From Isoetes taiwanensis (lineage: Eukaryota > Streptophyta > Lycopodiopsida > Isoetales > Isoetaceae), in NCBI GenBank assembly GCA_021234155.1, contig JAJEKV010000812.1, positions 22,002 to 86,001 of the forward strand: a DNA stretch of 64,000 nt, given 5' to 3'. Of the stretch, positions 31,701 to 43,360 are shown in pieces. Position 1 is the stretch's first letter, and each line of letters begins with the position of its first letter. The position numbers were made by a program, and so were the translations under genes. Under the pieces are notes generated by a model. That model had not been told where the DNA came from. It saw nothing but the letters and a program-made list of their open reading frames with translations, and did not search any database.

Positions 31701-33389
31701 CTTCAATTTAATAACTTTGAAGTCGCCCGAACTCCACTAGCTGTGAGCAAAACCTTAGGTTTACAGTCTACCATGCGTTGTGCAAGGGACTCTGCTGAGA
31801 AGCCAGCAAACACAACCTGCAATCCGAGCATAACTATGTAAGAGCAGTGATGATACCTCCCTAAAATAGTAGGTGAACCTATTCTTTACCGAATGTACTG
31901 CTCCAATACGGGCACAAACAAGCATTGCTATAGGCAGCTCCACAATCATAGGCATATAGATTATAACTGTATCTCCCTTTCCTCACACCTAAAGAACATA
32001 GAAAGTAGTTTGCAAGCTGAAAAATAATTAATCATCATTAATCTCAACTCTTAAGGTAATCATTTTCAAAGTCTTTGGCAGATATCTGTACCTGGCATAC
32101 AAGCTGAAGAACTTCGGTATAAGTGAGTTTTTTATCATGACCACGGTCATTCCCTTCCCATAGGAAGGCGACATCATCCCCTCTGCCTGCTTCCACATGT
32201 CTATCCAGTGCATTGTAACATATATTTGTTTTCCCACCTTTTAAACCACTGAAGGCATACCAAAGAGTGCCATACAAATTAGGGAAATGGTATTAACAGA
32301 AATGTAGAAATGACATAAGCGAATGTACCTCCACAGAAATACAGCCATTACGGACATCAAGGTTCTCATTGTGCACTTTTCCATTCCATGTAGTTTCCCA
32401 GTAAAATTCAGATGCTCTGTCTGTCCAGAATCCATCTGGATCTTCTACTGCATATTTGTAGAGTTTATCATACTGCATCAAAAGCACCCAATTATTAATC
32501 CCCTTCTTATTATGGACCTTCCAAATCTTGTGTTCTGGACATGATGTCCTTTATACTATTATATGAGTATGTTATATGCAGAATTTGTTCTAACTAGTAG
32601 GTGGTCAGCAAACTGAAAAATAGGTTTTAACTTCAATAGTCCTGATTTTCATTCTTCTTACAAAGTGAAAAGTGCGTTCTGATATGGTTTAAAAAAAAAG
32701 GGAAAAGCTGAAACGTCAAAGGGCCATCACACGACAGGACATTGAAATAAACGAGCTCAGTCTTGCATGTAGGCTAGCTTTAGTTTCTGAAAAAGGAAAA
32801 CTGTACGACCAGAGTGCGAGCTCTAGATCCTTTGTTAGAGTAATTTTTATTTATGACCACCCAATTGCATTCTAGCTTTTTAAGTTGGTTTCGTGCACTT
32901 GAGTGTGAGATTTCTATTCGATGTATAGCTCTGCAGCTAAAACCCACTATTTAACAGAATTGCAGGGAGGGAGAAGCCCACCTGCTCTTTAGAAAGCAAT
33001 GCGGAGCGACGAAATTCGTCTGAAGGCGCGACAAGCTCCTCATGAAGGATGGTCTGTTGGGCGACATCGCCGGAAGCTCCTGACACCCATATCAGGGTGC
33101 TGGAATGGGCGGGGAGGAGGAACGGCAAGACCGGATCCAGGGCTGGGGGTGGGAAGCAGGGCAAGTGTTGACCTGAAAGGGGCAATCTGGCAGGGGTTAA
33201 ATCTGGTTGCCGGATCTGGAGCAGCGGAAGAAGAAGGGTAGGTGGATGGCGGGAATGAAGGCAAGGCTGCCATGATGTGGGGTCCGACCGAACAGTAGTA
33301 TCCCAAGTAGCCTGCAACAGCACAGTCTCTAACAGCCCCTGGTCTCTTTCGCCATCGCTGCAGCAGGAGCTTCCTCTCCTCATTCTCAT
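28795..33389 (-). CDS. ACS: Acetyl-CoA synthetase (AMP-forming), 18 exons, several single-base frame breaks
   Basis: Acetate-CoA ligase makes acetyl-CoA from acetate, ATP and CoA; the plant enzyme is plastidial and feeds fatty-acid synthesis. Exons: 33389-32982, 32472-32329, 32248-32092, 32016-31890, 31816-31645, 31461-31380, 31272-31171, 31104-31015, 30881-30789, 30666-30551, 30480-30403, 30043-29965, 29879-29812, 29744-29569, 29483-29427, 29326-29236, 29160-29060, 28980-28795. All introns are GT-AG. Motifs in order: [181 protein letters not shown], and [13 protein letters not shown] with the regulatory Lys. Length is as expected. The N-terminus is Ser/Pro/Arg-rich (possible plastid transit peptide), and its start is uncertain. 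At least seven one-base length changes break the frame, mostly in homopolymers. It is either a young pseudogene or an intact gene with assembly errors. Confidence 0.93.
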
Positions 33390-36189
33390 TTAGTATTTTT
33401 TATAGCGCTTAGCTATTTTTACAAAGGCCTTTATCTTCCCCTTTTTTGGCGCGTCTTCATTCGTCGCCTTTTGTTCATCTCTCACTAATTTGTTTATTCT
33501 TATTTTTGTTTGCCCGTGACATACATTGAACCTAAACAAATAAAAAACGCCAATGAACCCTCGTATGATTTCTAACTTGTCTAAAGAAGGCATTGATCTA
33601 GGAATCCACTCGAATATTCTCAAAGCCAAGACCCCCTTTGAGGATGACAGCAGAGATAGATAGATACCCACTTCATCCATGTTGATACCACGTTAATGGG
33701 CAGATTCTTTTTTTATTCTTTTCTGAATTTGTATACCTACATACATTGAACCTGAACAAGATGGATTGAACCAAAACTTGAACAAGATGCATTTCATCAA
33801 AATGACGTGACTTAATCGACGCAGACTAGAGTGAAACGCGGTTTCTTCTCATCCAACACATTTGCGAGCACCATATTGCTTGCAAAGAGTTCTTCTATGG
33901 GGACCATCCAGCCGAATCTTATTCTTTGCTTTAGCACGTAATGCATTATAAGCTTTTCTGAGGCATTTTTCCTAGTTTGTTTTTCTTTTGTTATTAAACA
34001 TCAAAGATAAGTTTGTTTTTCTTTGAAATCTCTACGCATAATTCCGGTACCTTAAGATCATGGGATATTCCAAGGAATCCCCATCAAAAAGTCAATGTTT
34101 TTGGACACTTAATTAATCAATGGGTGCGGGGAGATTTTAGCGGGCAATAGTAAAAGCTCTCACATGAGCAAAATTCATTGACGGACCATCGTCTTTTACA
34201 ATTCGCATTAGGCCCGGCGACTTCCCTTCGAGAGACCATCCTCAGAAGCATCTTCTTCCCAGGTTCACGACACACACAATGAAAATCAAAGTACGTATTG
34301 CGCCAAAATTTTGGTGGTGGTGGATTGCGGCTATGGCGTAACCCGGTAGCTCAACCGATCAATCCAGATGTATTTGGCATATACCAACAAACAAATTGGT
34401 GGGACGCGCCATGTGATGGGCTTTAAAGCTCTAAAGATATATGGATTCGTTACCGATTTGGCTCAACCTAAATGACCTTTTTTTCACGGTGACATTTTTT
34501 GCAGCTCGACTATGGCACCAAACTCCAATTGGGCGGTTGGAGAAATGAAATATAAACCTGGGTCGGCGGTTTGGATTAAAAGTGTCGGCAAAATGAGTAG
34601 TTGCTTGGGCATCCGAAAGTGGGCAACAATACATGCCAGTGAATTTGGCATGCACGGAAGATCGTATCGACACTAGCCCGACTTTCCACTTCTGGGGGAT
34701 GGGGATCCCTTCTTCAACCATTCCCATGAAAACAACTCAAAATAACTCGAGATTTTAAACAATTCAAAAATAGCGGTAAGCACCTAAACTTTGGTATTTC
34801 CATGACCAAAATATAATACTCCCCAAGAATCATATGCCCAACCCTTTGTCACGAATACCTCCACCAATACACAAATGATTGTGCAAAGTTTATTGAGAGC
34901 CTATAATGCGGAACATTTGTAAAATGGACCTCAGTTTTTAATGGTCGATAGTTTGATAGGTTACTATGGGGTCAAATTTGCACCTAAAGTTTATGGTATG
35001 TGCGTGCATGTGTATTTATGGTAGTCAATTACCCTTTAGTATTTTGGATTTAGGGTTTTACCCCTATTTGTAGGGATTCATGTATGCAATAGTGTATGCT
35101 TTCGAGGTGGAGTAGCACACTATCCTTTAGTATGTTGATTTAGGATTTTCTACTCGCACTTGCTCATTTGGCTTGCACGGTATCTATTATCACATCTACC
35201 ATGAGGGAGGCATAGGATTAATTGCATCCATTCGTATTGGTTCACATTGACTGAATTGGCGCGGATGATGGGGCCATGAGGAGCATGAAAGCGGGATATG
35301 TGAATGTTGTTCCCGGAGAACGGGGTGAAGATGAATGCCACTCTCTTTAGATTTGCTTGCGACTCTTTTTTCGGGGAAGGTGCGAGATGATTTTTTCATT
35401 AATTAAGGAAAAACATACAAAGTTCTTGATAAGTCCTCATATGGACTTAACAAAACCAGTCCCAAAATATTTTGAAACAAAGTGTCAGGATAAAAAGTAG
35501 CAAAAATTTACGCATCCGGCTTTTGAAGGGAAGCCCGGTTCGATGGATTGAAATTTATACACTCGGATAGTGTCTTTTGAGGAACTATGACCACAAGTCT
35601 TCTAGGAAGTTGAATCATGTACATGAAAGGTAACAAAAGATCTTTGGCCATATGTCTCGGATGGCAACAATGACCAAAATTATGAACGGCAAGCATATAA
35701 TCTTCAAGTAACCACATCCTATGCACAGTCTTTTCACTGAAAGAGCTATCCAACCTGCAAAAACAAAGGAAATTGCTGCATCCAATTTGAGGCAACGCTA
35801 TCAATTTGCCAGAAGGAATTGTTGGGATTTTAGGATCATTAGAGTCAGCAGAGAGAAAGAGTGGGTTGAATTGAGAAGTAAAATTGGCCGAAGTTCCAAA
35901 GGTATAAGACTACGCCATCCATAACGATCTCTAATCAATTTGAAGAAGTCTTTGTTGTACCATGAGAAGAATCAAAGCACCATAGCGCCCGGTTAACATC
36001 CACGTGAGTGTAATACAATTCCCTATACCTCGAGAACTACCTATCGATGAAGTCATGATGATGTTTTCAATTAACTGAGGAATATATATATACCATTTGC
36101 ATCACTTCTCTTGTGAATATCCACCCCATACTCTTTCAATAGCTTTCCTAACTTCCAGCTTCATAAATCATCAATGCAATTGTCCATTG
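33390..36189. other. Upstream region of ACS and spacer
   Basis: No convincing gene. A 96-codon minus-strand frame at 33390-33680 sits directly upstream of the ACS start, basic at its C-terminus (possible leader region, no domain). 34431-34727 and 35508-35804 are open on the minus strand without recognised motifs. 34995-35150 contains a short CCTTTAGTAT..GATTTAGG duplication. The ACS promoter must lie here, but I see no clear TATA box that decides its position. Confidence 0.45.
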
Positions 36190-37103
36190 ATTGTTCAGGG
36201 TATATGACTGATGTTCATGTTTTCATCCACCCAATATCTTGCTACCTCATTCATGAGTGAAGAACTATCTTTATTTGTTATAAAATATCATTTTGTATGA
36301 GGGCCCTGCCAAAGCTCCATATATCCTATGAATAAAGCTTTAGTTAGTACCTCTAAAAGGAATGCTTGATATAAATAAATTATGATACCCAACATATTCA
36401 CCAAATTGATCCCAACACTGGTCATAGCTATCGGATAAGCATTTCTATGAGCGGTAGCACAGCTCAACATCATATTTTATATGAAACTTAATCCAAGTCA
36501 ATGAAAAACTCTTATGACCATATAAGCATCTATTTCTCGACTTTCAAATATTCGAGGAGTCGAGAGAAAGCAATAGTATTTTGTAAGTATCATTCCTTTT
36601 GCGGGGAAGGCGAGCAATGGAGGTTATCATAGTGGCCAAAATGATTTTGGGACCAAATCCAGAAAATTCAACTTTGGTGAGTAAAAACATATGCTCCATA
36701 TCCTCAATACCATTCACAGTTCAATGGGCAATTTGAACAACAAGTTAGGATTTCTTCTAACAATAGTCTAGAGACAAAGGGATACTTTTTTGTTAGCAAT
36801 GAGCCAAATAAAGAAGGAAACTTTACTAGATGTATAAGAATTCACACATTGACAAATATAATTTTAGTAGCATTGAGATCAATATTCTATAGAGCGAGAA
36901 GACTTAGCGGAACCAATATTTTGATTCAAATGGTCATAAATGGAGCTAACCTTGTAACATGATTTGTATTTATGCCAGTCAATCCAACATTTTTGAATTT
37001 AAGAAGGAGTAGAGTTTCTAACTTTACCTCGATATGATTGTATATTTTCTTGTCAAAAAATGTAACCTCGATTTTTTATTTTTAGATTTGACTAGGTAAC
37101 AAT
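36190..37103 (-). pseudogene. 5'-truncated LINE copy, inverted relative to 22515-23389
   Basis: Read on the minus strand, this segment matches the 3' part of the 21-kb LINE over about 0.9 kb. Shared blocks include GACAAGAAAATATACAATC, GGTATCATAATTTATTTATA, GCATTCCTTTTAGAGGTAC, GTTCTTCACTCATGAATG and the common end near CATATACCCT. Identity is roughly 90% with scattered indels. The sharp 5' end and shared 3' end fit the 5' truncation typical of target-primed reverse transcription. It holds only the zf-RVT region and 3' UTR, with stops. Confidence 0.88.
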
Positions 37104-37246
37104 CAACACACAACTACCATTAACATTATTAACACAAACCATTGCATTTAACACATTTAAATTAAAATCCCCTTTAAACTTACCCTTTAGTTTGGGTGCA
37201 TATTCACCGCAGGGGGTTACTGGGACATGCAACCAGAGTGGGATGT

Positions 37247-37891
37247 GTTAAATGTTGATAGGTCGATGATATAAATCATGATGGTCGACTTGATGGAAAG
37301 AGTTAATCTAAGTGCATATTGGTTCTAAAACAATGCAATGGTTAGGGGAAATTAAGTATTTGGTTGAAACTCCAATGGTCAAGGGTATGCATATTTATTG
37401 CCGTTGTGCATGTGGGATAATCAAAGTCAAGAAGATAAGCCCAAATCGAAGTTATATCTGGTGGATAATGATGATAATACGGCTTTCTATCCGTGGCAAG
37501 AAATCCTCACTTAGGAACATTGGGAGATATAGAATAAAACAAGTAAATGGATCATTGATTACACCTTTGGTGGATCACGATTGTTTTAAGCAAGCGAGCT
37601 GAGTTCTATGCTACTCGGTGTTTCTCGTTAACTCGCTATAGTCTTGATGTATTAATGACTAAGTTTTGTGTCAATGGTTGTGAAGACTATAGGGAGTCAT
37701 TAAAACAAAGGATAAGTGACCATAACGTGGCTCCTTTGTTATTTGTGAAAGTGAATGACAAATTTTGTCTGCTTCTTGTTCTTGCACTCTAGTTTGAAGT
37801 TCTTGATTGATGAATACTTCTAGTGCTTGATTGTGAAAATCAATAAAGGAACAATACAATTTTGTAAGGAAAACTCTAGTAGATTCTTTCA
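37247..37891 (+). repeat. Possible solo or 5' LTR of a scrambled Copia element
   Basis: A stretch starting TGTTAAATGTTG and ending GATTCTTTCA lies immediately before TTGGTATCGTGGCACGG, which resembles a tRNA-iMet primer site (TGGTATC core). Gag-like coding starts 50-70 bases later. No second LTR copy was found in the window, so the boundaries are inferred. Confidence 0.4.
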
Positions 37892-39150
37892 TTGGTATCG
37901 TGGCACGGGTTGTTGTTGAAGATATCTACTAGATTTTGTAAAATTTTAACTTGTTGAATCAAATTGAAGTATTTAAAGGAGATACGAGCTTTCAAGTGTG
38001 GAAGGAAGGTATTAATCGACTTGAGTTTGAAAAACTTGTGGCACTTAATAGATGGAGGACAGATTAAACCACAACAAGTTAGAAGGTTTACAAGTGCATC
38101 AAGTGGAGAGGTCACTGCAGGATCCCCACCTAAAGGGTTCTTCCGACTCAAAAGAGAGGGGTGATCGATGCAAAGAAAGGTTAAGGAGTAAAATGGCAAT
38201 CATATTGAGTAAAGTTGGTGCGCCTTCCTCAAGTTAAGGCTAAGAGGAATGAAACCACATGAGATGTGGCACTATTTGGTAAGCCAATATGAGGTAAAAG
38301 CTCTTCTCAAATTGATTTGTTGGAGAAACAAGTTAAAGGAAGCTAAAGTTATTTGAGAAAGATAGTTTGATGAGACTTTTACGGAAAAATTTGATTCCAT
38401 TGTTAAACTTGAAGGAGCTGGAAATGTTTTGAGTGATCAATATCAGATTTTGGCTTTATCCAGTCTCATAATACACAATTGGCAACCTTGATAAGAAATA
38501 CAACATCGAAGGAGCATGCCTTTAAGAATGATCCGGTTGAGTTGAAACTAAGTCAAAAAGGTACGCAAGATGATGATGACCATCTGCTTTGAGGTTGTTG
38601 GCTCACGGGAAAAACAAAGAAAAGGAGGAAGTTAAGTTTTGGAAGAGGGATAAACTAGGATTGCTACATATGAAAATCAATATATGGACCGCCGAATGTG
38701 AATGTCAAGAATGCGGGTAAAAGGGTTTAAATGTTTTAATTGTGATGGAAAAGGGCATCTTGCGCCTGGAACGTTGATCAAAAAGGCATAAGTGGTAAAG
38801 AAGAGGTCGAGGCAAAGGCTTTGCAAGCTCAAGGGGGTCGAGGAGATCTAGAGGAGCATCTAGTCTAAACATTGTTGAAGATATCAAAGTCGAAGAAGAA
38901 AATTTGATGATACAATTGAGAGGTAACAAAATTATTTAGTGTTGCTCAAAAGATGAATAAGGTTGACAACAAATTTTTGTTATAGATTCCGGCGAAAAAG
39001 AGTATAGTACATGATCTTAAACTATTAAAAAGAGTGCAAAAGGAGATGGGGTCATGTTCAACTTGGTGATGGTGGAGTTCAAGAAGTAAAAAGATTAGGG
39101 AGTTTTAGAAATCTTTGATTTTGCAAGGGAAAAAAGTGTGTTGCTTATCA
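37892..39150 (+). pseudogene. Copia gag and protease remnant (plus strand)
   Basis: After the primer-like site the plus strand reads in pieces. KGDTSFQVWKEGIN lies near 37975, corresponding to the start of UBN2 gag. A zinc knuckle, CFNCDGKGHLAPGT, lies near 38730; the last Cys position is occupied by another residue. FVIDSGEKEYST lies near 38975-39015, the D-S-G active-site loop of the Copia protease. Many stops and frameshifts separate these pieces. Order and spacing (gag, knuckle, protease) are correct for Copia. The downstream integrase on this strand is missing; see the opposite-strand fragment at 39400-39990. Confidence 0.7.
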
Positions 39151-39399
39151 TAATTTTTTGTTGAAACATCTAAATGCATTAATATTTCAAAGAGGCCAAA
39201 GTATCTCACCTTCTTTTTTCTCAGAGTCTTTTGCTCTTGCCCATGTCATCATATCCAAAAGATTCAAGATTAGTTGTAACTTCCCCTTTGAGTATTTACA
39301 CTTCAGTTCTTCTTCTTTTTCACAATTTTACTTTTGGCACTCATCTTGTTGGCTCTTATCTTGTTGATCTTCTAAGACTCAGCGCAAATTTTCAACATC

Positions 39400-39990
39400 A
39401 ACAATGTTAGGATCGCTTTTTAACAATTGTTTAATACTCATATCTTCCTCCTCATCCCGGTCCAACCACATTTGGTGTGGTTCGGCTTTCTCTTCTGAAT
39501 ATTTGGTTCTTACGCAGCCTTGTATATATCGTTCACGGCCTTGATTATTTGATCCTTGGCAATACCTTGTATATCAATTCCTCATCAAATATTACATCCA
39601 CCTCAATTATGATTTTCCTTTTGCTTGGATCATCTGACATATATGCTTTTGATTCTTGATCATAACCAACTAGATAGGGTGATATATGCTTTATCATCAA
39701 GTTTCTTCCTCAACTCATGGGCACATGAACAAATGCCAAGCATCCATAGGCTTTAAGCCTTTCATAATCGGTGATTTGTCCTAGCCACAAATGCCAGGAA
39801 TTTCCCCTTTAATACTTATAGATGGTGGCGGCATTAGGGTGATTTGGGATCTCAACATGGCCTCGTAAGAAGAGCCATTCCACGTCGAGATTCTTATTAT
39901 TCTCCCCAATGCCGTAGATTACCTACCCCTTCATAATTATAGATTCTCCCGCAGTTTAGAGATTATGCATTTATTGTCCCATTTTTCACA
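39400..39990 (-). pseudogene. Copia integrase C-terminal fragment in opposite orientation
   Basis: Minus strand reads YERLKAYGCLAFVHVP (about 39755-39710), then GYDQESKAYMSDDPSKRKII and VDVIFDEELIY (39670-39560). This matches the Copia integrase C-terminal region, with K-V-F-G-C, F-x-G-Y and R-D-V-x-F-x-E blocks. It converges on the plus-strand gag/protease remnant with only about 250 bases between. Either a Copia element was split by an inversion, or two elements are juxtaposed tail to tail. The wording differs from the 18-kb element, so it is a different family. Confidence 0.7.
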
Positions 39991-41059
39991 TATTAGAAAC
40001 AAATAAAAATATGTATGGCATTAAACCATCGCATTTACTGCACTAATAATGATGCTATTGACATTCGCAGGCAAAAAGAATTTGAATATAAAAAGTGATG
40101 GTTGATGTTGAAAGGAGTATTTGATGATATCCATTCCTCATTGAGAATGAAACAAGCTTGAGATGTCTCTATCTAACTTGTTCCCCATATATATAGCTTA
40201 ATACATCTCAAAGAACAAGATGCAAAGGTTTGTGGGAAGCCCTAACAAAATCATTTAAGCTCATATGGATGCTTTTCGGTACATGCATATACTATGGGTG
40301 CATGGACCTCTAAAAGTATGCATGATTTTTGTTAGAAATGGAACAATTATGAAGTGGACAGGGCATGGAGAGATCCGTGTGGCAGGTAGCTTTTTTCATA
40401 GAAATCAACAAAGGGGTGGAGGAAAAAAATAGTCACCATCCCTCTTAGATATATGACAGAATGGAGATATGATTAATAACTATGCCAAAATTACTATTGT
40501 GTTGAAGGAGGAGATTCTTAGGAATAGCATCCCGATCGAGGGAAATGGTGAGATGCTAATAAATGACATTATACTTTGCAATGCAAAGGGTTTATACATT
40601 CTGAAGTACAAAGGCTATGGTGTTTGTATTTAGCTACCTCTAATACAAGAAGTCTTTGACTACTTTTCACAATAGATTCCTTTAAAAATCTATTGCTATT
40701 TAAATTATAGCAAAAATGAGTCTTGAAACTGAAGTAGTAGAAGAACTCTTTTGACTAGTTATCCATTTGATGACCATTTTTAAGAAAATATGATATGTGA
40801 CATTCTTATATGCAAACATTCATACAAAATTTATGAATATTTGAAGGTCAAAGCCATCCTTGTTTAAAAGAGGATCATATGATGTGAAATATTCATGCTG
40901 TATAATTGCATATAAGAAATTGGCTGATGTGATCCTTGCGTAAAAGTAAATAGAAACACAAATATTGAACTTACAACTTAGGCAAACAAATAGTATTTTA
41001 CTTATACTTTTTAAAACATATTTTAATGTTATTTTTGTATAACATAACATTAAAGATGA
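39991..41059. other. AT-rich spacer
   Basis: A plus-strand stretch at 40320-40560 is partly open but has no recognised domain. Otherwise very AT-rich. Confidence 0.45.
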
Positions 41060-42140
41060 AACATAGCAAATCTGTATGGCGTGACCTACTTTCTTGTTTG
41101 CTGTTAAATTATAAAACAAAGTACCCATTCAATAGCCTCCCATTTGCATGTGAAGTTCTAAGCCTATTTCAAATAGCAAAACACCTTTTAATAAACCAAC
41201 ACTTTACATACCAACACTTTACACTTTAAATAAGATATTTTTTTTCTTTCCTTTTTACTTGAAAGCTATTTTTTTTTCAAGATGGATCACACCAAACAAA
41301 TAATACTATGCAAAAAAAGGGACACACTAAATTCCCATGGTGTGATCCACTTTCTTATTTGTTGTCAAATTAAAATTAAACACAAGTAAACTCATTCCTA
41401 TTTTGTATCCAAAATGCTTTACCACTCTTAAGTACATGTCATTATCCCTTTCAAAGAGCATATTTTTTTTCAAGAAGGATCACCTGGCGAATAGTACATA
41501 TGCAACAAAAATGGAACCACCAAATTGCATCCTGTGATCCACTTTTCTTATTTGTTGTCAAATTAAAATTAAACACAAATTACCCTTCTCATTTAATGCT
41601 TTACCTTTAAGTGCATAAAGTTATTAGTCCTTTTCAAAAGAGCATATCTTTTTAAGAAGGATCACACTGCTTAATAATATAAATGCAAAAAAAAAATAGA
41701 ACACAATCATTTACGCATGGTGCGATGCGGCTCTCTTGCTTGTTGTCAAATTAAACTTAGACAAAGTACCCGCTTCCTATTTGCATCTAAAAACTTTACC
41801 AACTCTAGTGAAGCATAAAAGTTATTAGCCTTTCAAAAAGCAAACATTTATCAATAAATGATCACATATCCACATTTAACTTCAAATAAGACATATATAT
41901 TTCTTTTATTAAAAGATAATCAAAAGTAATTTTACTATAGGAAGTCATCTTTTTCCAAAAAAATCACACTGCCGAATTTTGCATAAGCTAAAAGTTGGAA
42001 TATACTAAACGCATGGGTGTGATCCACTTTCTTGTTTGTTGTCAATAGATAATAACACACAAGTCCCTCATCAATAGCCTCCCATTTGCATATAAAATAT
42101 GTATCATTCCAAGTTATATTATGTTTTATGAACTAAACTT
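41060..42140 (+). repeat. Degenerate tandem repeat array, about five units of ~190-300 bp
   Basis: The core GTGATCCACTTTCTTATTTG followed by TTGTCAAATTAAA recurs at about 41081, 41342, 41534, 41722 and 42019. Between cores there is a common order: AAGTAC/ACAAGT, then TTTGCATxTAAA or TTTACC, then AAAGAGCATATTTTT, then AAGAAGGATCACA, then AAATGCAAAAAA. Spacings are 261, 192, 188 and 297 bases, so the basic unit is near 190 with indels. GATCACA..TGTGATC occurs in inverted form around each junction. No coding capacity; it may be satellite DNA or the internal tandem part of an AT-rich element. Confidence 0.75.
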
Positions 42141-42483
42141 TTTCAAAAGAGGGTCCCAAAGCAAAATACAAACACCTAATCATTAAGCCAATGACTTTGC
42201 CAACAACCAAAGCTTTATTAAATAAAATTTTTATGTTATTTTATCAAACCTAACAATGTTTCTATGTGACACTTTGTGTTAACTGATCCTCGGGAAAGTT
42301 TACATTTTATACAATATGTCTTTGGAGATTTTGTGTCGTGGCATTAAGTAAACACCTCTAATGGAGCAAATATTTTGTAACTCATTTTTCAACAACCGGA
42401 TGCACGCCTTATCAAACATTTATTCATTGCAAGAACACCATTCTCATAACTTTGAGGCTTGCTGAATTCACTTAAAAGAGGTC

Positions 42484-42735
42484 ATGGAACGACTTTCAAG
42501 CTCGGCTCCCACAACTTTACAACGTGAAACTAGATGCCCATTGCCACCGAATGTATATCTTGAAAAGCATGTCTCTTATGTCCATATGTTAGACAACAAC
42601 GACATGCTAGTAATGCTTTTCCCTAGTCTCAAATCTCGACATCCGATAAATATAGCTCAAAGAAAAATATTTGATTCCTTGGGTGAATATAAATCAAGAA
42701 GAGGAAGAAAAAAAAGTAAGGATCACATGACTTAA
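42484..42735 (+). other. Open frame, 83 codons, identity unknown
   Basis: Reads CPLPPNVYLEKHVSYVHMLD and SRHPINIAQRKIFDSLGEYK, ending in a basic RRGRKK tail. The composition is protein-like, but I cannot name a family. It may be part of the LINE remnant that follows or of a captured gene. Confidence 0.3.
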
Positions 42736-42883
42736 ATCTCACTACACATTTACAAAGTGCATATGCATTTTCTCGCATGGTGGATCCATGTATTATTGAG
42801 GGTGCAAAACAATTGTTTCGCCGCGGAAATTCATGATTATTACGAGGAAAGCCCACTTGTTTTGAGGGCTTTGGTAGAGCCTG

Positions 42884-43360
42884 TTTTTGTATGGTCTCGA
42901 AGTGTGGGGGCACGCCATTAGTGCTAGTGCTTGGGAGAGCTTGGCCGGGTGCAAAGCCTTTCTCACTTACAGCCCGAGGTTAAAACAGCGGTGCCCTATG
43001 CTATTCTTTTACAAGAGATGTGTGATTCTTTTTGGCCTCTTCATCTTCACTATATTTGCAAGGTGCACCACATGGATGAAAGGATAGCATTCTCACCCAC
43101 GAGCCTATGGATAGATATCCTTCCACCAAGATGCCTTTATTGTTTTTGTAAGGATTTATTTGGAAGCAATGTAGAATTACTAGGAGCAATAACCATCATT
43201 CAATTAAATTGGGATTATGTCTATTCCAAAATGGCTGCATGGTTTTTTATTGACCATTATATTGAATTAACACTCTTTTCAACGAGTTTTCGGGCTAGGA
43301 AGATGCATTTTATGCTGAAATGCAAAGGCATCCAAATATTCGTGCAAATGATATTATGAG
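42884..43360 (+). pseudogene. LINE C-terminal remnant (third LINE piece type)
   Basis: LYGLEVWGHAISASAWESLA lies near 42888-42950. After a shift come PEVKTAVPYAILLQEMCDSF and LHYICKVHHMDERIAF near 42975-43095. I associate L-Y-G-x-E-V-W-G..I-S followed by K-x-x-x-P-Y-x-I-L-L-x-E with the region after the RT domain in some LINE polyproteins of ferns, lycophytes and mosses. No RT core or endonuclease is attached. The 142-codon frame at 42931-43359 continues to a stop without further motif. Confidence 0.5.

Noticed and set aside
32999-33241. Plus-strand 80-codon frame opposite ACS exon 1
   Set aside because: It is the antisense shadow of a GC-rich, Pro/Ser/Arg-coding exon; no motif of its own.
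33040-33306. Alternative minus-strand frame [12 protein letters not shown].. as the real ACS N-terminus
   Set aside because: It looks like a transit peptide, but it is out of frame with the PSDEF..SKEQ end of exon 1 and would need another indel; kept only as a possibility.
35508-35804. F-box/kelch-like protein on the minus strand
   Set aside because: A few residues (LPRRLVVIVP) resemble kelch-associated wording, but there is no repeat or F-box; insufficient.
41060-42140. CRISPR-like spacing of a repeated core
   Set aside because: Units are ~190 bp, degenerate, with related rather than unique intervening sequence, in a eukaryotic context; it is a tandem repeat, not CRISPR.
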